Assembly: GCA_027021685.1 (NCBI GenBank)
Contig: JALUTW010000452.1
Coordinates: 1 to 6,205 of the forward strand
From: Chromatiales bacterium
Lineage (GTDB): Bacteria; Pseudomonadota; Gammaproteobacteria; CAMYNG01
DNA: 6,205 bases
Reading direction: 5' to 3'
Positions 1-6,205 of the stretch are shown piece by piece; position 1 is the stretch's first letter; each line of letters starts with the position of its first letter. A model generated the notes under the pieces. That model was given only the letters and a program-made list of their open reading frames with translations. It had not been told where the DNA came from and made no database searches. The translations under genes and the position numbers were made by a program.

Positions 1-4
1 ACGG

Positions 5-145
5 AGGTCAGAGCGGGTGCAGGAGCGGCCCCCATTCAGAGGACAGATGGCAGAGGACAGAGGTCAGAACAGGTGTAGGAGCGGCCCCCATTCAGAGGAC
101 AGATGGCAGAAGACAGAGGTCAGAACAGGTGTAGGAGCGGCCCCC
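5..145. repeat. 56-bp tandem direct repeat, about 2.5 copies
   Basis: Copies begin at 5, 61 and 117, each opening with AGGTCAGA. Copies 1 and 2 differ at 4 of 56 positions by eye. The third copy matches the second exactly for 29 nt (117-145) and then breaks off. Each unit joins a GTAGGAGCGGCCCCC-type block to a purine-rich tract of AGGACAGA/AGGTCAGA-like words. The array probably begins before the window. No coding function is seen: a reading frame across it merely repeats the unit. Confidence 0.9.
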
Positions 146-155
146 GGCCGCGATG
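131..155. repeat. REP-like palindrome at the end of the tandem array
   Basis: GCGGCC (137-142) and GGCCGC (146-151) form a perfect 6-bp stem around CCC, inside the context GTAGGAGCGGC...GCCGCGATG. This resembles the GTAGGAGCGGC-type repetitive extragenic palindromes common in Pseudomonas and Xanthomonas relatives (family knowledge). Only the last repeat unit has the complete palindrome. The two preceding units keep just the left half and continue into the purine-rich tract. Confidence 0.5.
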
Positions 156-171
156 AAGATTCCGCCGTAGG

Positions 172-426
172 TGATGTAAACGCAGAGATCGCAGAGACGC
201 AGAGGACGCGGAGATTCTTGTTGGATTGAAATTGGCTCAGCCGTGTAGGATGGGATGGCGATACCTTCATGCCATCTGTCCAGAGAATGGAGGACGCGCA
301 GGATGTTATGGCAAACGCATGCTGTATGCAAAGGTTGATGTGCAAGCCTCGGCAACACCGCCTCGACGTGAAAAACAGTTTCCTCTCTGCGTCCTCTGCG
401 TCTCTGCGCGCTCTGCGTTCATATCA
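172..426. mobile_element. Element A: gene-less CGCAGAG inverted-repeat element, MITE-like
   Basis: The left end (172-213) and right end (385-426) are inverted copies matching at 37 of 42 positions by hand alignment. The core 35 nt (179-213 against 385-419) match at 32. Each end holds four CGCAGAG heptamers with gaps of 2, 1 and 2 nt; the innermost left one is CGCGGAG. The 171-bp interior has no convincing gene. It contains a small hairpin (GATGGC at 254-259, GCCATC at 271-276), preceded by a GTAGGATGGG-like word. The ends are the same type, in the same orientation, as those of element B (5004-5780). No target-site duplication is evident. Mobility is inferred from the architecture alone. Confidence 0.65.
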
Positions 427-465
427 TGCAGCGGTTTCCAAGCCAAAGCGGCTGGGGTTCCGGGC

Positions 466-939
466 CTAGGCACCCAGCACGTACCGCCCGCCGCTGGCGA
501 CGGTGATCACCAGCAGGCCGAGAATGAGGTTCAGCCCCACCAGCCGCCGGATCTGTCCCAGGGCCTTGCCGCCCGCCGGCCAGTCCTCCGCCGCCACCGC
601 CCGCCTCAGGCGCGCGAAGGGCGCGAAGTACACGTGCAGGTAAACGAGGATCATCAGGGTGCCCACGCCGTTCATGACGTGGACGTAAAGTGGCGCCGTC
701 TCTAGGCCGCCGAAGCGGGCCGGGGACAGGATCATCCACCACCCGGTGGCCGGCAGCAATACCACCGCCGCCCACACCCAGGGGAAGAAGCGGCGGAAGA
801 CCGCCACCCACAGGGTCAGGCGCGGCGGCGGCTCCAGCACCTCCACCGCAGCGGGGCGCAGGGCCAGGTAGGCGAAGAACATCCCGCCCACCCAGACGAC
901 GGCGGACAACAGGTGCAGGGTGAGGGCAGTGGCGAGCAT
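466..939 (-). CDS. CopD-family four-helix inner-membrane protein
   Basis: The 157-residue protein is almost entirely hydrophobic helices: roughly residues 4-28, 49-71, 83-106 and 131-150. Conspicuous features are LHLLSAVVWVGGMFFAYLAL near the N-terminus (His9) and the histidines in YVHVM (His87) and YLHVYFAPF (His102), all in or near membrane segments. This pattern fits the small stand-alone CopD-like proteins of gammaproteobacteria, related to the membrane domain of copper-resistance protein CopD. A role in copper or heme-linked membrane chemistry is only a family-level suggestion. The ATG at 939 is preceded at 7 nt by GGGAG (complement of 947-951), which decides the start. A much longer upstream open frame runs antisense to other genes and is not real. 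It starts 17 bp after the hydrolase stop, so the two are probably cotranscribed. Its 3' side runs into the repeat region. Confidence 0.8.
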   Translation of the reverse strand: MLATALTLHLLSAVVWVGGMFFAYLALRPAAVEVLEPPPRLTLWVAVFRRFFPWVWAAVVLLPATGWWMILSPARFGGLETAPLYVHVMNGVGTLMILVYLHVYFAPFARLRRAVAAEDWPAGGKALGQIRRLVGLNLILGLLVITVASGGRYVLGA

Positions 940-956
940 GGCGGATCTCCCGTGGT

Positions 957-1760
957 TCAGCGTTTCTTCTTCAGCACGCCGGGGGCGTTGGCGCGAAGCC
1001 AGGTGCGCACGTGGCGCACCAGGGTTTCCTCCATCCCGGCGAAGAAGTGATCGGCGCCGGGCACCCGGCGCTGGCCGTACTTGCCGTTGCCGGCGCGGCG
1101 GGCGGCGGCGGCCCGGGCCGGGGCCGAGGCGAGCACGGCGTCCAGGTCGTTCTCGCCGTAGAGATCCAGCACCGGAATGCGGATCTTCTCCAGTGCCCGC
1201 ACGCTGCTCATCTCCGGTGTCGTGGTGACGTTGCTCATGCCGATGGCGACGAACGCCGCCACACCGCTGCGCGGCTCGGCGGCCAGGAACGAGGCCGCCA
1301 TGGATGCGCCCAGGCTGTGGGCGACGACGGCGATGTTCTCGATGTTCTGCCTGCGCAGGAAGGCGACGGCTGCCTTCAGGCGCGGGGCCGCTTCTTTCCA
1401 GACCGGCGCGTAGTCCTCCACCTTGGCCTCGTTGGGCAGCACCGGCATCTGGATGGACAGGGTGGCCCAGCCGTGCTCCGGCAGCGCGGTGCGCAGCGGA
1501 TGAATGACGTCGGGCCAGTCGGGATGCACGCCCATGCCGTGGACCAGGACGATCCCCCCGTGGACGGGTGCCGACTCCGCCTCGGTCCAGATCCCCAGGA
1601 AGCGGTGGCCCCCGGCCTCGAGCCACACCGCCTCGCCGGTGATGAGGGCGTCCACGATCTGGTCCGCCCAGCGCTTTTCCTTCGCGGCGTCGGTGGCGCC
1701 CGCGGGCGTCAGCCACAACATGCCGAAAATCAATAAGATAGCGGGAAGTCGTGGAATCAT
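957..1760 (-). CDS. Exported alpha/beta-hydrolase, DUF3530-like
   Basis: A 267-aa protein. Residues 1-22 look like a Sec signal peptide: a short basic start, the hydrophobic stretch AILLIFGMLWL, and a likely cut after PAGA. The mature part shows the alpha/beta-hydrolase fold: an HGMG oxyanion-type motif (74-77), the nucleophile elbow AHSLG with Ser149, a candidate acid in YGENDLD (Asp205), and a candidate catalytic His238 in GADHFF. The layout matches the DUF3530 (PF12048) hydrolase group of gammaproteobacteria, whose substrate is unknown to me. It probably acts in the periplasm. The ATG at 1760 has an upstream GGGGGAG at about 9 nt. It is the first gene of a minus-strand pair with the CopD-like gene, and diverges from rpe. 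The C-terminus ends in a basic LKKKR tail. Confidence 0.8.
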   Translation of the reverse strand: MIPRLPAILLIFGMLWLTPAGATDAAKEKRWADQIVDALITGEAVWLEAGGHRFLGIWTEAESAPVHGGIVLVHGMGVHPDWPDVIHPLRTALPEHGWATLSIQMPVLPNEAKVEDYAPVWKEAAPRLKAAVAFLRRQNIENIAVVAHSLGASMAASFLAAEPRSGVAAFVAIGMSNVTTTPEMSSVRALEKIRIPVLDLYGENDLDAVLASAPARAAAARRAGNGKYGQRRVPGADHFFAGMEETLVRHVRTWLRANAPGVLKKKR

Positions 1761-1792
1761 GGCGGCGCTCTCCCCCGATGACGGACGCCCCG

Positions 1793-1798
1793 ATTATA
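1793..1798 (-). promoter_or_regulatory. Candidate -10 element for the hydrolase-copD pair
   Basis: The minus strand reads TATAAT here, a perfect sigma70 -10 hexamer in otherwise very GC-rich DNA, about 33 nt upstream of the hydrolase start. I see no good -35 hexamer at 16-18 bp spacing (that region is GGC-rich), so it may be activator-dependent or a coincidence. Confidence 0.35.
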
Positions 1799-1941
1799 GC
1801 GCCGCGGCAGGCCCCGGCGGCAGCGGCGGCGGGCTGCAAAAGGCCGCGCATTGGGGTAGAGTGTGCGGCTCGACTTTTTCCGGGTCCGCCGCGGCGGGCG
1901 AATGGCAACGGTATTCTCGCAAGTTCTACAGGGGGATCGAC

Positions 1942-2640
1942 ATGGCCAGGCAGAGTGATCTCATCGCGCCCTCCATCCTTTCCGCCGACTTCGCGCGGCT
2001 GGGCGAGGAGGTGGACCAGGTGCTGGCGGCGGGCGCCGACATCGTCCACTTCGACGTCATGGACAACCACTACGTGCCCAATCTCACCATCGGGCCGCTG
2101 GTGTGCGAGGCCCTGCGCAAGCACGGCGTGGAGGCCCCCATCGACGTCCACCTCATGGTCAAGCCGGTGGACCGCATCATCCCGGATTTCGCCCGGGCCG
2201 GGGCCAGCTACATCACCTTCCATCCCGAGGCCTCCGAGCACATCGATCGCACCCTGCAGCTCATCCGTGATCAGGGCTGCAAGTCGGGCCTGGTGTTCAA
2301 CCCGGCGACGCCGCTGGACTACCTCACCTACGTGCTGGACAAGGTGGACATGGTGCTGCTCATGTCGGTCAACCCCGGCTTCGGCGGCCAGAGCTTCATT
2401 CCCTCGGCCCTGGACAAGCTGCGCGAGGCGCGCCGCATCATCGACGAGAGCGGGCGCGACATCCGGCTGGAGATCGACGGCGGGGTCAAGGTGAACAACA
2501 TCCGCGAGATCAAGGAGGCGGGGGCCGACACCTTCGTCGCCGGCTCGGCCATCTTCGGCGCCGGGCAGGACGCCGATCCCAACCGTTACGACACGGTCAT
2601 CGGGGAGATGCGCGCGGAACTGGCCAGGGCGGCGGTGTGA
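1942..2640 (+). CDS. rpe: Ribulose-phosphate 3-epimerase
   Basis: Interconverts D-ribulose 5-phosphate and D-xylulose 5-phosphate in the pentose phosphate pathway or Calvin cycle (cytosolic). The 232-residue length is normal for the family. Visible hallmarks are IAPSILSADF with Ser11, VHFDVMDNHYVPN with His36 and Asp38, DVHLMV with His70, NPGFGGQ (144-150), and EIDGGV with Asp179. The two histidines and two aspartates are the expected metal ligands and acid-base residues. C-terminal AGSAIFG (200-206) forms the phosphate-binding end of the TIM barrel. The ATG at 1942 follows a GGGGG Shine-Dalgarno (1931-1935) by 6 nt. The longer in-frame upstream extension crosses the divergent promoter region and was rejected. 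It is followed directly by gph, whose product removes a side product of Rubisco oxygenation; the pair is common in autotrophs and gammaproteobacteria generally. Confidence 0.97.
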   Translation: MARQSDLIAPSILSADFARLGEEVDQVLAAGADIVHFDVMDNHYVPNLTIGPLVCEALRKHGVEAPIDVHLMVKPVDRIIPDFARAGASYITFHPEASEHIDRTLQLIRDQGCKSGLVFNPATPLDYLTYVLDKVDMVLLMSVNPGFGGQSFIPSALDKLREARRIIDESGRDIRLEIDGGVKVNNIREIKEAGADTFVAGSAIFGAGQDADPNRYDTVIGEMRAELARAAV

Positions 2641-2642
2641 CC

Positions 2643-3341
2643 ATGGCCGGCCCGGACCTGGTCAGGCCCGAGATGATCCTCATCGATCTCGACGGCACGC
2701 TGGTGGACAGCGTGCCGGACCTGGCCTACTGCGTGGACGAGATGATGAAGCATCTCGGCCTGCCGCCGCGGGGCGAGGCCGCGGTGCGCAACTGGGTGGG
2801 CAACGGCGTGGAGCGCCTGGTGCGCCGGGCGCTCACCGGCGAGCTGGACGGCGAGCCCGACGAGGAACTGTTCCAGCGGGCCTACCCGGTGTTCCTGGAA
2901 CTCTACGCGGAGAATACCTCCAGGCGCTCGCGCCTGTACCCCGGGGTGCGCGAGGGACTGGAGGCGCTCCGGGCCCGCGGCTACCCGCTGGGCTGCGTCA
3001 CCAACAAGGCCATGCAGTTCACCGATCCCCTGCTGGCCGACCTGGGGATCCGGGATTTCTTCGGCATCGTCATCGCCGGCGACACCCTGCCGCGCAAGAA
3101 GCCGGACCCCCTGCCCCTGATGCACGCCTCGGAGTTCTTCGGCAGCCGGCCCTGCGCCTCCCTCATGGTGGGCGACTCGGTGAGCGACGTGAAGGCGGCC
3201 CGGGCCGCCGGCTTCCGCGTCGTCTGCGTCTCCTACGGCTATAACCACGGCCGGGACATCCGCGAGGCCCGGCCCGACGTGGTCATCGACTCCCTGGCCG
3301 AGCTGCCGCCGCTGCTGGATGCGGCCGGGGCGGTTGCCTGA
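2643..3341 (+). CDS. gph: Phosphoglycolate phosphatase (HAD family)
   Basis: Hydrolyses 2-phosphoglycolate to glycolate. The source is Rubisco oxygenation or repair of DNA 3'-phosphoglycolate ends. The 232-aa protein has all HAD motifs: DLDGTLVDS with nucleophile Asp15 and acid Asp17, VTNK (motif II, Thr120), RKKPDP with Lys153 (motif III), and GDSVSD with Asp178 and Asp182 (motif IV). Residues about 25-95 form the helical cap, with WVGNGVERLVRRAL typical of Gph. I chose the ATG at 2643. A GTG at 2637 overlapping the rpe stop, with AGGG 8 nt upstream, is an equally possible start adding two residues. Two bases or fewer separate it from rpe, so translational coupling is likely. The promoter inferred for trpE overlaps its last codons. 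Confidence 0.95.
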   Translation: MAGPDLVRPEMILIDLDGTLVDSVPDLAYCVDEMMKHLGLPPRGEAAVRNWVGNGVERLVRRALTGELDGEPDEELFQRAYPVFLELYAENTSRRSRLYPGVREGLEALRARGYPLGCVTNKAMQFTDPLLADLGIRDFFGIVIAGDTLPRKKPDPLPLMHASEFFGSRPCASLMVGDSVSDVKAARAAGFRVVCVSYGYNHGRDIREARPDVVIDSLAELPPLLDAAGAVA

Positions 3342-3362
3342 AGCATAAAATGCCCCCATAAT
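3334..3362 (+). promoter_or_regulatory. Candidate sigma70 promoter for the trpE transcript
   Basis: TTGCCT (3334-3339) and CATAAT (3357-3362) are separated by exactly 17 bp. The -35 matches consensus at 4 of 6 positions and the -10 at 5 of 6. The element overlaps the 3' end of gph. It would start transcription near 3369, leaving about 20 nt before the putative leader peptide. I see no match to a TrpR-type operator. The assignment rests on hexamers and spacing only. Confidence 0.5.
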
Positions 3363-3389
3363 CGGGATCATCGAGAGACCCGCCCCGTC

Positions 3390-3440
3390 ATGAACCTGGA
3401 GAGACAGACCGGATTCCGCCCCTGGCGATGGTGCCGCTGA
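3390..3440 (+). CDS. trpL: Putative trp leader peptide with two Trp codons
   Basis: A short frame in the gph-trpE gap reads MNLERQTGFRPWRWCR, then TGA. It has two tryptophan codons (TGG at 3423-3425 and 3429-3431) near its end, spaced by one Arg codon. Tryptophan is rare, so W-R-W in a 16-codon frame 57 nt ahead of trpE, behind a plausible promoter, fits an attenuation leader. trpE and trpGDC are controlled by attenuation in Pseudomonas putida, as I recall the literature. Weak points are the poor Shine-Dalgarno (GAGAG at 3373-3377 is too far away) and the lack of a classical terminator with a U-run before trpE. Confidence 0.5.
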   Translation: MNLERQTGFRPWRWCR

Positions 3441-3490
3441 AAGGCCGCCCGTTGCGGGGAACCGTATTGTCTGTCGTTCGACTCCAGGGG
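3419..3490 (+). promoter_or_regulatory. Candidate alternative RNA pairings in the trpE leader
   Basis: CCCCTGG (3419-3425), which ends in the first Trp codon of the leader frame, is perfectly complementary to CCAGGGG (3484-3490), which contains the trpE Shine-Dalgarno AGGGG. Competing pairings are a small CCCG/CGGG hairpin (3448-3451 with 3455-3458), and GGT plus CCGC (3430-3437) with GCGG and ACC (3454-3463). A ribosome stalled on the Trp codons would block the first pairing and free the trpE start. In DNA this GC-rich, a 7-bp match can occur by chance, so this is a hypothesis. Confidence 0.3.
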
Positions 3491-3497
3491 ATGATCC

Positions 3498-4979
<1,482 letters not shown>

Positions 4980-5003
4980 CCGTTTTCCGACCACGGAGTG
5001 CAT

Positions 5004-5037
5004 AACGCAGAGGCCGCAGAGGCGCGGAGACGCAGAG
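5004..5037 (+). repeat. Left CGCAGAG heptamer array of element B
   Basis: Heptamers lie at 5006-5012, 5015-5021, 5023-5029 (variant CGCGGAG) and 5031-5037, with gaps of 2, 1 and 1 nt. It is preceded by AA at the outer edge, as in the other three arrays of the window. Confidence 0.85.
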
Positions 5038-5053
5038 GACAAGGAAAAATATG

Positions 5054-5328
5054 TAGAACCTATCTCAAAATTCCCCACGGCCGCGCGCCTGGCGATTTTC
5101 GGTGGGATCCGACGAGCATGGGTGTACGACAAGACAATGCCGGCATTTTGGGCCACGGAGAGAGGCAGGGGTGAAAATCGCCGGCGCCCCAGGGGGTTGC
5201 GAGCCACGCCCACGCCGGCGGCGTTGCGCCGCTGGCCCGTACAATGAGTACTGTGCTGCGCGGCGCGCCTGGCCGGCGCGGCCGTGGACTCACAACGCGA
5301 CGCGCGCGGAATTCTGAGACAGGTTCTA
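5054..5328. mobile_element. Nested 275-bp inverted-repeat element, MITE-like
   Basis: The ends match as inverted repeats at 19 of 21 positions: TAGAACCTATCTCAAAATTC begins the left end at 5054, and GGTTCTA closes the right end at 5328. Both ends carry TA at the edge, so a TA target duplication with a 271-bp body is possible. The interior has no supportable gene but strong internal symmetry: GGCGATTTTC (5091-5100) with GAAAATCGCC (5173-5182), the palindrome AATGCCGGCATT (5136-5147), and the long hairpin at 5196-5296. This looks like a transposase-less derivative of an insertion sequence. I cannot name the parent family. It sits just upstream of the GxxExxY gene and may have displaced or supplied its promoter. 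Confidence 0.6.
5196..5296. repeat. Long GC-rich imperfect palindrome
   Basis: The outer arms (5196-5219 and 5272-5296) pair at 21 of 24 positions with one bulge, starting GTTG and closing CAAC. A further perfect 7-bp pairing lies inside (GCGCCGC at 5226-5232 with GCGGCGC at 5260-5266). The centre is GTACAATGAGTAC. As RNA this would be a very stable hairpin between trpE and the downstream genes, but no U-run follows it, so it is not a typical intrinsic terminator. Confidence 0.65.
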
Positions 5329-5363
5329 AAAAACCAATGGCGTGACGATGGGGTGGACCGGAC

Positions 5364-5741
5364 ATGGATGTCGATCGTATTACGGCCCGGATCATCAGTG
5401 CAGCGATTGAAGTGCATCGCCACCTGGGTCCGGGGTTACTGGAATCCGTTTATCAGGTTTGCCTGTTGAAGGAACTCGAAGTGGCTGGATTGTCATATGA
5501 GTCAGAAGTGCCTGTCCATGTGGCATATAAAGGAGAGATGGTCGGGGAAGGGTATCGCATTGATGTGATGGTGGAGAACGAGGTTGTGGTGGAACTCAAG
5601 GCAGTCGAGATGCTTCAGGACAAGCACAAAGCGCAATTGTTGACGTACCTCAAGCTGATGGGCAAGCGGGTGGGGCTGCTGATCAATTTCAATGAGGCTG
5701 TACTGAAAAATGGTATCAGGCGCGTGGTCAACAATTACTGA
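5364..5741 (+). CDS. GxxExxY protein, PD-(D/E)XK nuclease-like
   Basis: A 125-aa protein that matches the GxxExxY family (TIGR04256; related to PDDEXK_3, PF13366) in length and layout. The naming motif is Gly24-x-x-Glu27-x-x-Tyr30 in LGPGLLESVY. A nuclease-like core follows: YRIDVMV with Asp67, VVVELK with Glu77 and Lys79, then QLLTYLKL (91-98) and GLLINFN (104-110), ending GIRRVVNNY. The D...ExK arrangement with a following helix fits a PD-(D/E)XK fold, so it may cut or bind nucleic acid. No function is established for the family as far as I know. The ATG at 5364 gives the usual N-terminus; only a weak GGGGTGG lies upstream. GC in 5401-5640 is 51% by hand count, against about 73% in a trpE sample, which suggests foreign origin. 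The gene is flanked by inverted CGCAGAG arrays. Confidence 0.85.
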   Translation: MDVDRITARIISAAIEVHRHLGPGLLESVYQVCLLKELEVAGLSYESEVPVHVAYKGEMVGEGYRIDVMVENEVVVELKAVEMLQDKHKAQLLTYLKLMGKRVGLLINFNEAVLKNGIRRVVNNY

Positions 5742-5742
5742 T

Positions 5743-5799
5743 ATGCTCTGCGTCCTCTGCGCCTCTGCGCCCTCTGCGTTGTTGGGAGGGGTGGATTAA
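5743..5799 (+). other. Repeat-encoded mini-frame overlapping the trpG start
   Basis: An ATG 1 nt after the GxxExxY stop opens an 18-codon frame through the right array (MLCVLCASAPSALLGGVD). Its TAA overlaps the trpG start as TAATG. It has no Shine-Dalgarno of its own and no Trp codons, so it is not an attenuator. It could pass ribosomes from the GxxExxY gene to trpG by termination-reinitiation, or be an accident of the repeat. Confidence 0.2.
5746..5780 (-). repeat. Right CGCAGAG heptamer array of element B
   Basis: On the minus strand, four perfect CGCAGAG heptamers lie at 5772-5778, 5763-5769, 5755-5761 and 5746-5752, with gaps of 2, 1 and 2 nt and AA at the outer edge. The array starts 4 nt after the GxxExxY stop codon and ends 4 nt before the trpG Shine-Dalgarno. 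Confidence 0.88.
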
Positions 5800-6205
5800 T
5801 GCTGCTGATGATCGACAACTACGATTCCTTCACCTACAACCTGGTGCAGTATTTCGGAGAACTGGGCCAGGAAGTGCGGGTCTTCCGCAACGACCGCATC
5901 ACGGTGGAGGAGATGGAGCGGATGGACCCGGACCACATCGTGATCTCGCCCGGGCCCTGCACCCCGGACCAGGCCGGGGTGTCGGTGCAGGCCATCCGCC
6001 ATTTCGCCGGGCGCAAGCCCATCCTCGGTGTCTGCCTGGGACACCAGAGCATCGGCCAGGCCTTCGGTGGCCGCATCGTTCATGCGCGGGAAGTCATGCA
6101 CGGCAAGACCTCCCTGATCCATCACCGCGGCGAGGGCGTGTTCCGGGATCTGCCCAATCCGTTCGAGGCAACCCGCTACCATTCCCTGGTCATCGAGCCC
6201 GCGAG
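5799..6205 (+). CDS. trpG: Anthranilate synthase component II, glutamine amidotransferase (3' truncated by the window)
   Basis: Class I glutamine amidotransferase that hydrolyses glutamine and channels ammonia to TrpE. The 135 codons present are about two thirds of the usual 190-200. Signatures are MLLMIDNYDSFTYNLVQYF at the N-terminus, ISPGPCTP, the nucleophile elbow GVCLGHQSIGQAFGG with Cys79, and RYHSLVIEPA near the cut. The His-Glu pair of the triad lies beyond the window. The sequence cannot separate TrpG from PabA, and many gammaproteobacterial copies serve both; the trpE neighbour favours TrpG. The ATG at 5799 has GGAGG (5785-5789) at 9 nt. That ribosome site lies only 4 nt outside the right array of element B, so the insertion stopped just short of it. 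Expression must come from readthrough of the trpE transcript or from a promoter inside element B. Confidence 0.95.
   Translation, partial: MLLMIDNYDSFTYNLVQYFGELGQEVRVFRNDRITVEEMERMDPDHIVISPGPCTPDQAGVSVQAIRHFAGRKPILGVCLGHQSIGQAFGGRIVHAREVMHGKTSLIHHRGEGVFRDLPNPFEATRYHSLVIEPA

Larger units (their letters stand above)
5004..5780. mobile_element. Element B: CGCAGAG inverted-repeat cassette carrying a GxxExxY gene, inserted between trpE and trpG
   Basis: The left end (5004-5037) and right end (5746-5780) are inverted copies that align over 35 positions with two mismatches and one 1-nt gap. Each has four CGCAGAG heptamers and begins AACGCAGAG from the outside. The cassette holds a nested inverted-repeat element (5054-5328) and one gene (5364-5741) that ends 4 nt before the right array. 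Without the nested element it would be about 500 bp. The whole unit sits 24 bp after the trpE stop and 18 bp before the trpG start. Element A has the same ends. No target duplication is visible, so the exact boundaries and the transposition mechanism are unknown. Confidence 0.6.

Noticed and set aside
179..419. CRISPR array or classical satellite explanation for the CGCAGAG repeats
   Set aside because: Units are 7 nt with 1-2 nt gaps, only four per array, in inverted pairs. There are no spacers and no cas genes.
226..705. Short open frames through the left repeat region (for example 226-705 and 269-469 on the plus strand)
   Set aside because: They translate the CGCAGAG repeats and antisense CopD sequence, have no ribosome sites and show no recognisable domain.
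1834..1862. Possible rpe promoter, CTGCAA with 17 bp to TAGAGT
   Set aside because: Only 3 of 6 and 4 of 6 consensus matches. The position is plausible but too weak to list as a feature.
940..2241. N-terminal extension of the CopD-like frame on the minus strand
   Set aside because: It crosses the hydrolase gene in another frame and the divergent gap, then enters rpe antisense. The real start at 939 has its own ribosome site and a normal family N-terminus.
5240..5245. TACAAT as a promoter -10 for the GxxExxY gene
   Set aside because: No acceptable -35 lies at 16-18 bp. The hexamer sits in the centre of a palindrome, so it is not independent evidence.
5196..5296. Long hairpin as a rho-independent terminator after trpE
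   Set aside because: No run of T follows either arm, and the stem is far longer than a typical terminator. It is better explained as part of the nested inverted-repeat element.

Overview
The window is a GC-rich piece (about 70% GC in the housekeeping genes) of what looks like a gammaproteobacterial chromosome. The gene order rpe-gph-trpE-trpG is characteristic of Pseudomonas-like and purple-sulfur-type (Chromatiales-like) gammaproteobacteria. The lineage is inferred from synteny and protein motifs only.

Layout. Bases 1-465 hold no gene. They contain a 56-bp tandem repeat that ends in a REP-like palindrome, then a 255-bp gene-less inverted-repeat element (element A). A two-gene minus-strand unit follows: a secreted alpha/beta hydrolase of DUF3530 type (957-1760), then a four-helix CopD-type membrane protein (466-939). 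A 181-bp divergent gap separates this unit from the plus-strand cluster: rpe (1942-2640), gph (2643-3341), trpE (3498-4979) and the start of trpG (5799 to the window end). The 156-bp gph-trpE gap carries a plausible sigma70 promoter and a 16-residue leader peptide with two Trp codons, which points to tryptophan attenuation of trpE.

The unusual part lies between trpE and trpG. These genes encode the two subunits of anthranilate synthase. Here they are separated by an 819-bp gap occupied almost entirely by element B (5004-5780). Its ends are inverted arrays of four CGCAGAG heptamers. It carries one gene, a 125-aa GxxExxY / PD-(D/E)XK-type protein, at about 51% GC. Inside element B, between the left array and the gene, lies a second, nested inverted-repeat element (5054-5328) with a long GC-rich palindrome.

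Elements A and B have the same outward-facing ends. The heptamers are spaced 2, 1 and 2 nt apart in three ends and 2, 1, 1 in the fourth. The simplest reading is one repeat family with a gene-bearing form (B) and a gene-less, MITE-like form (A). The GxxExxY protein is a candidate for the factor acting on these ends. That link is inference: the sequence shows the architecture but not mobility.
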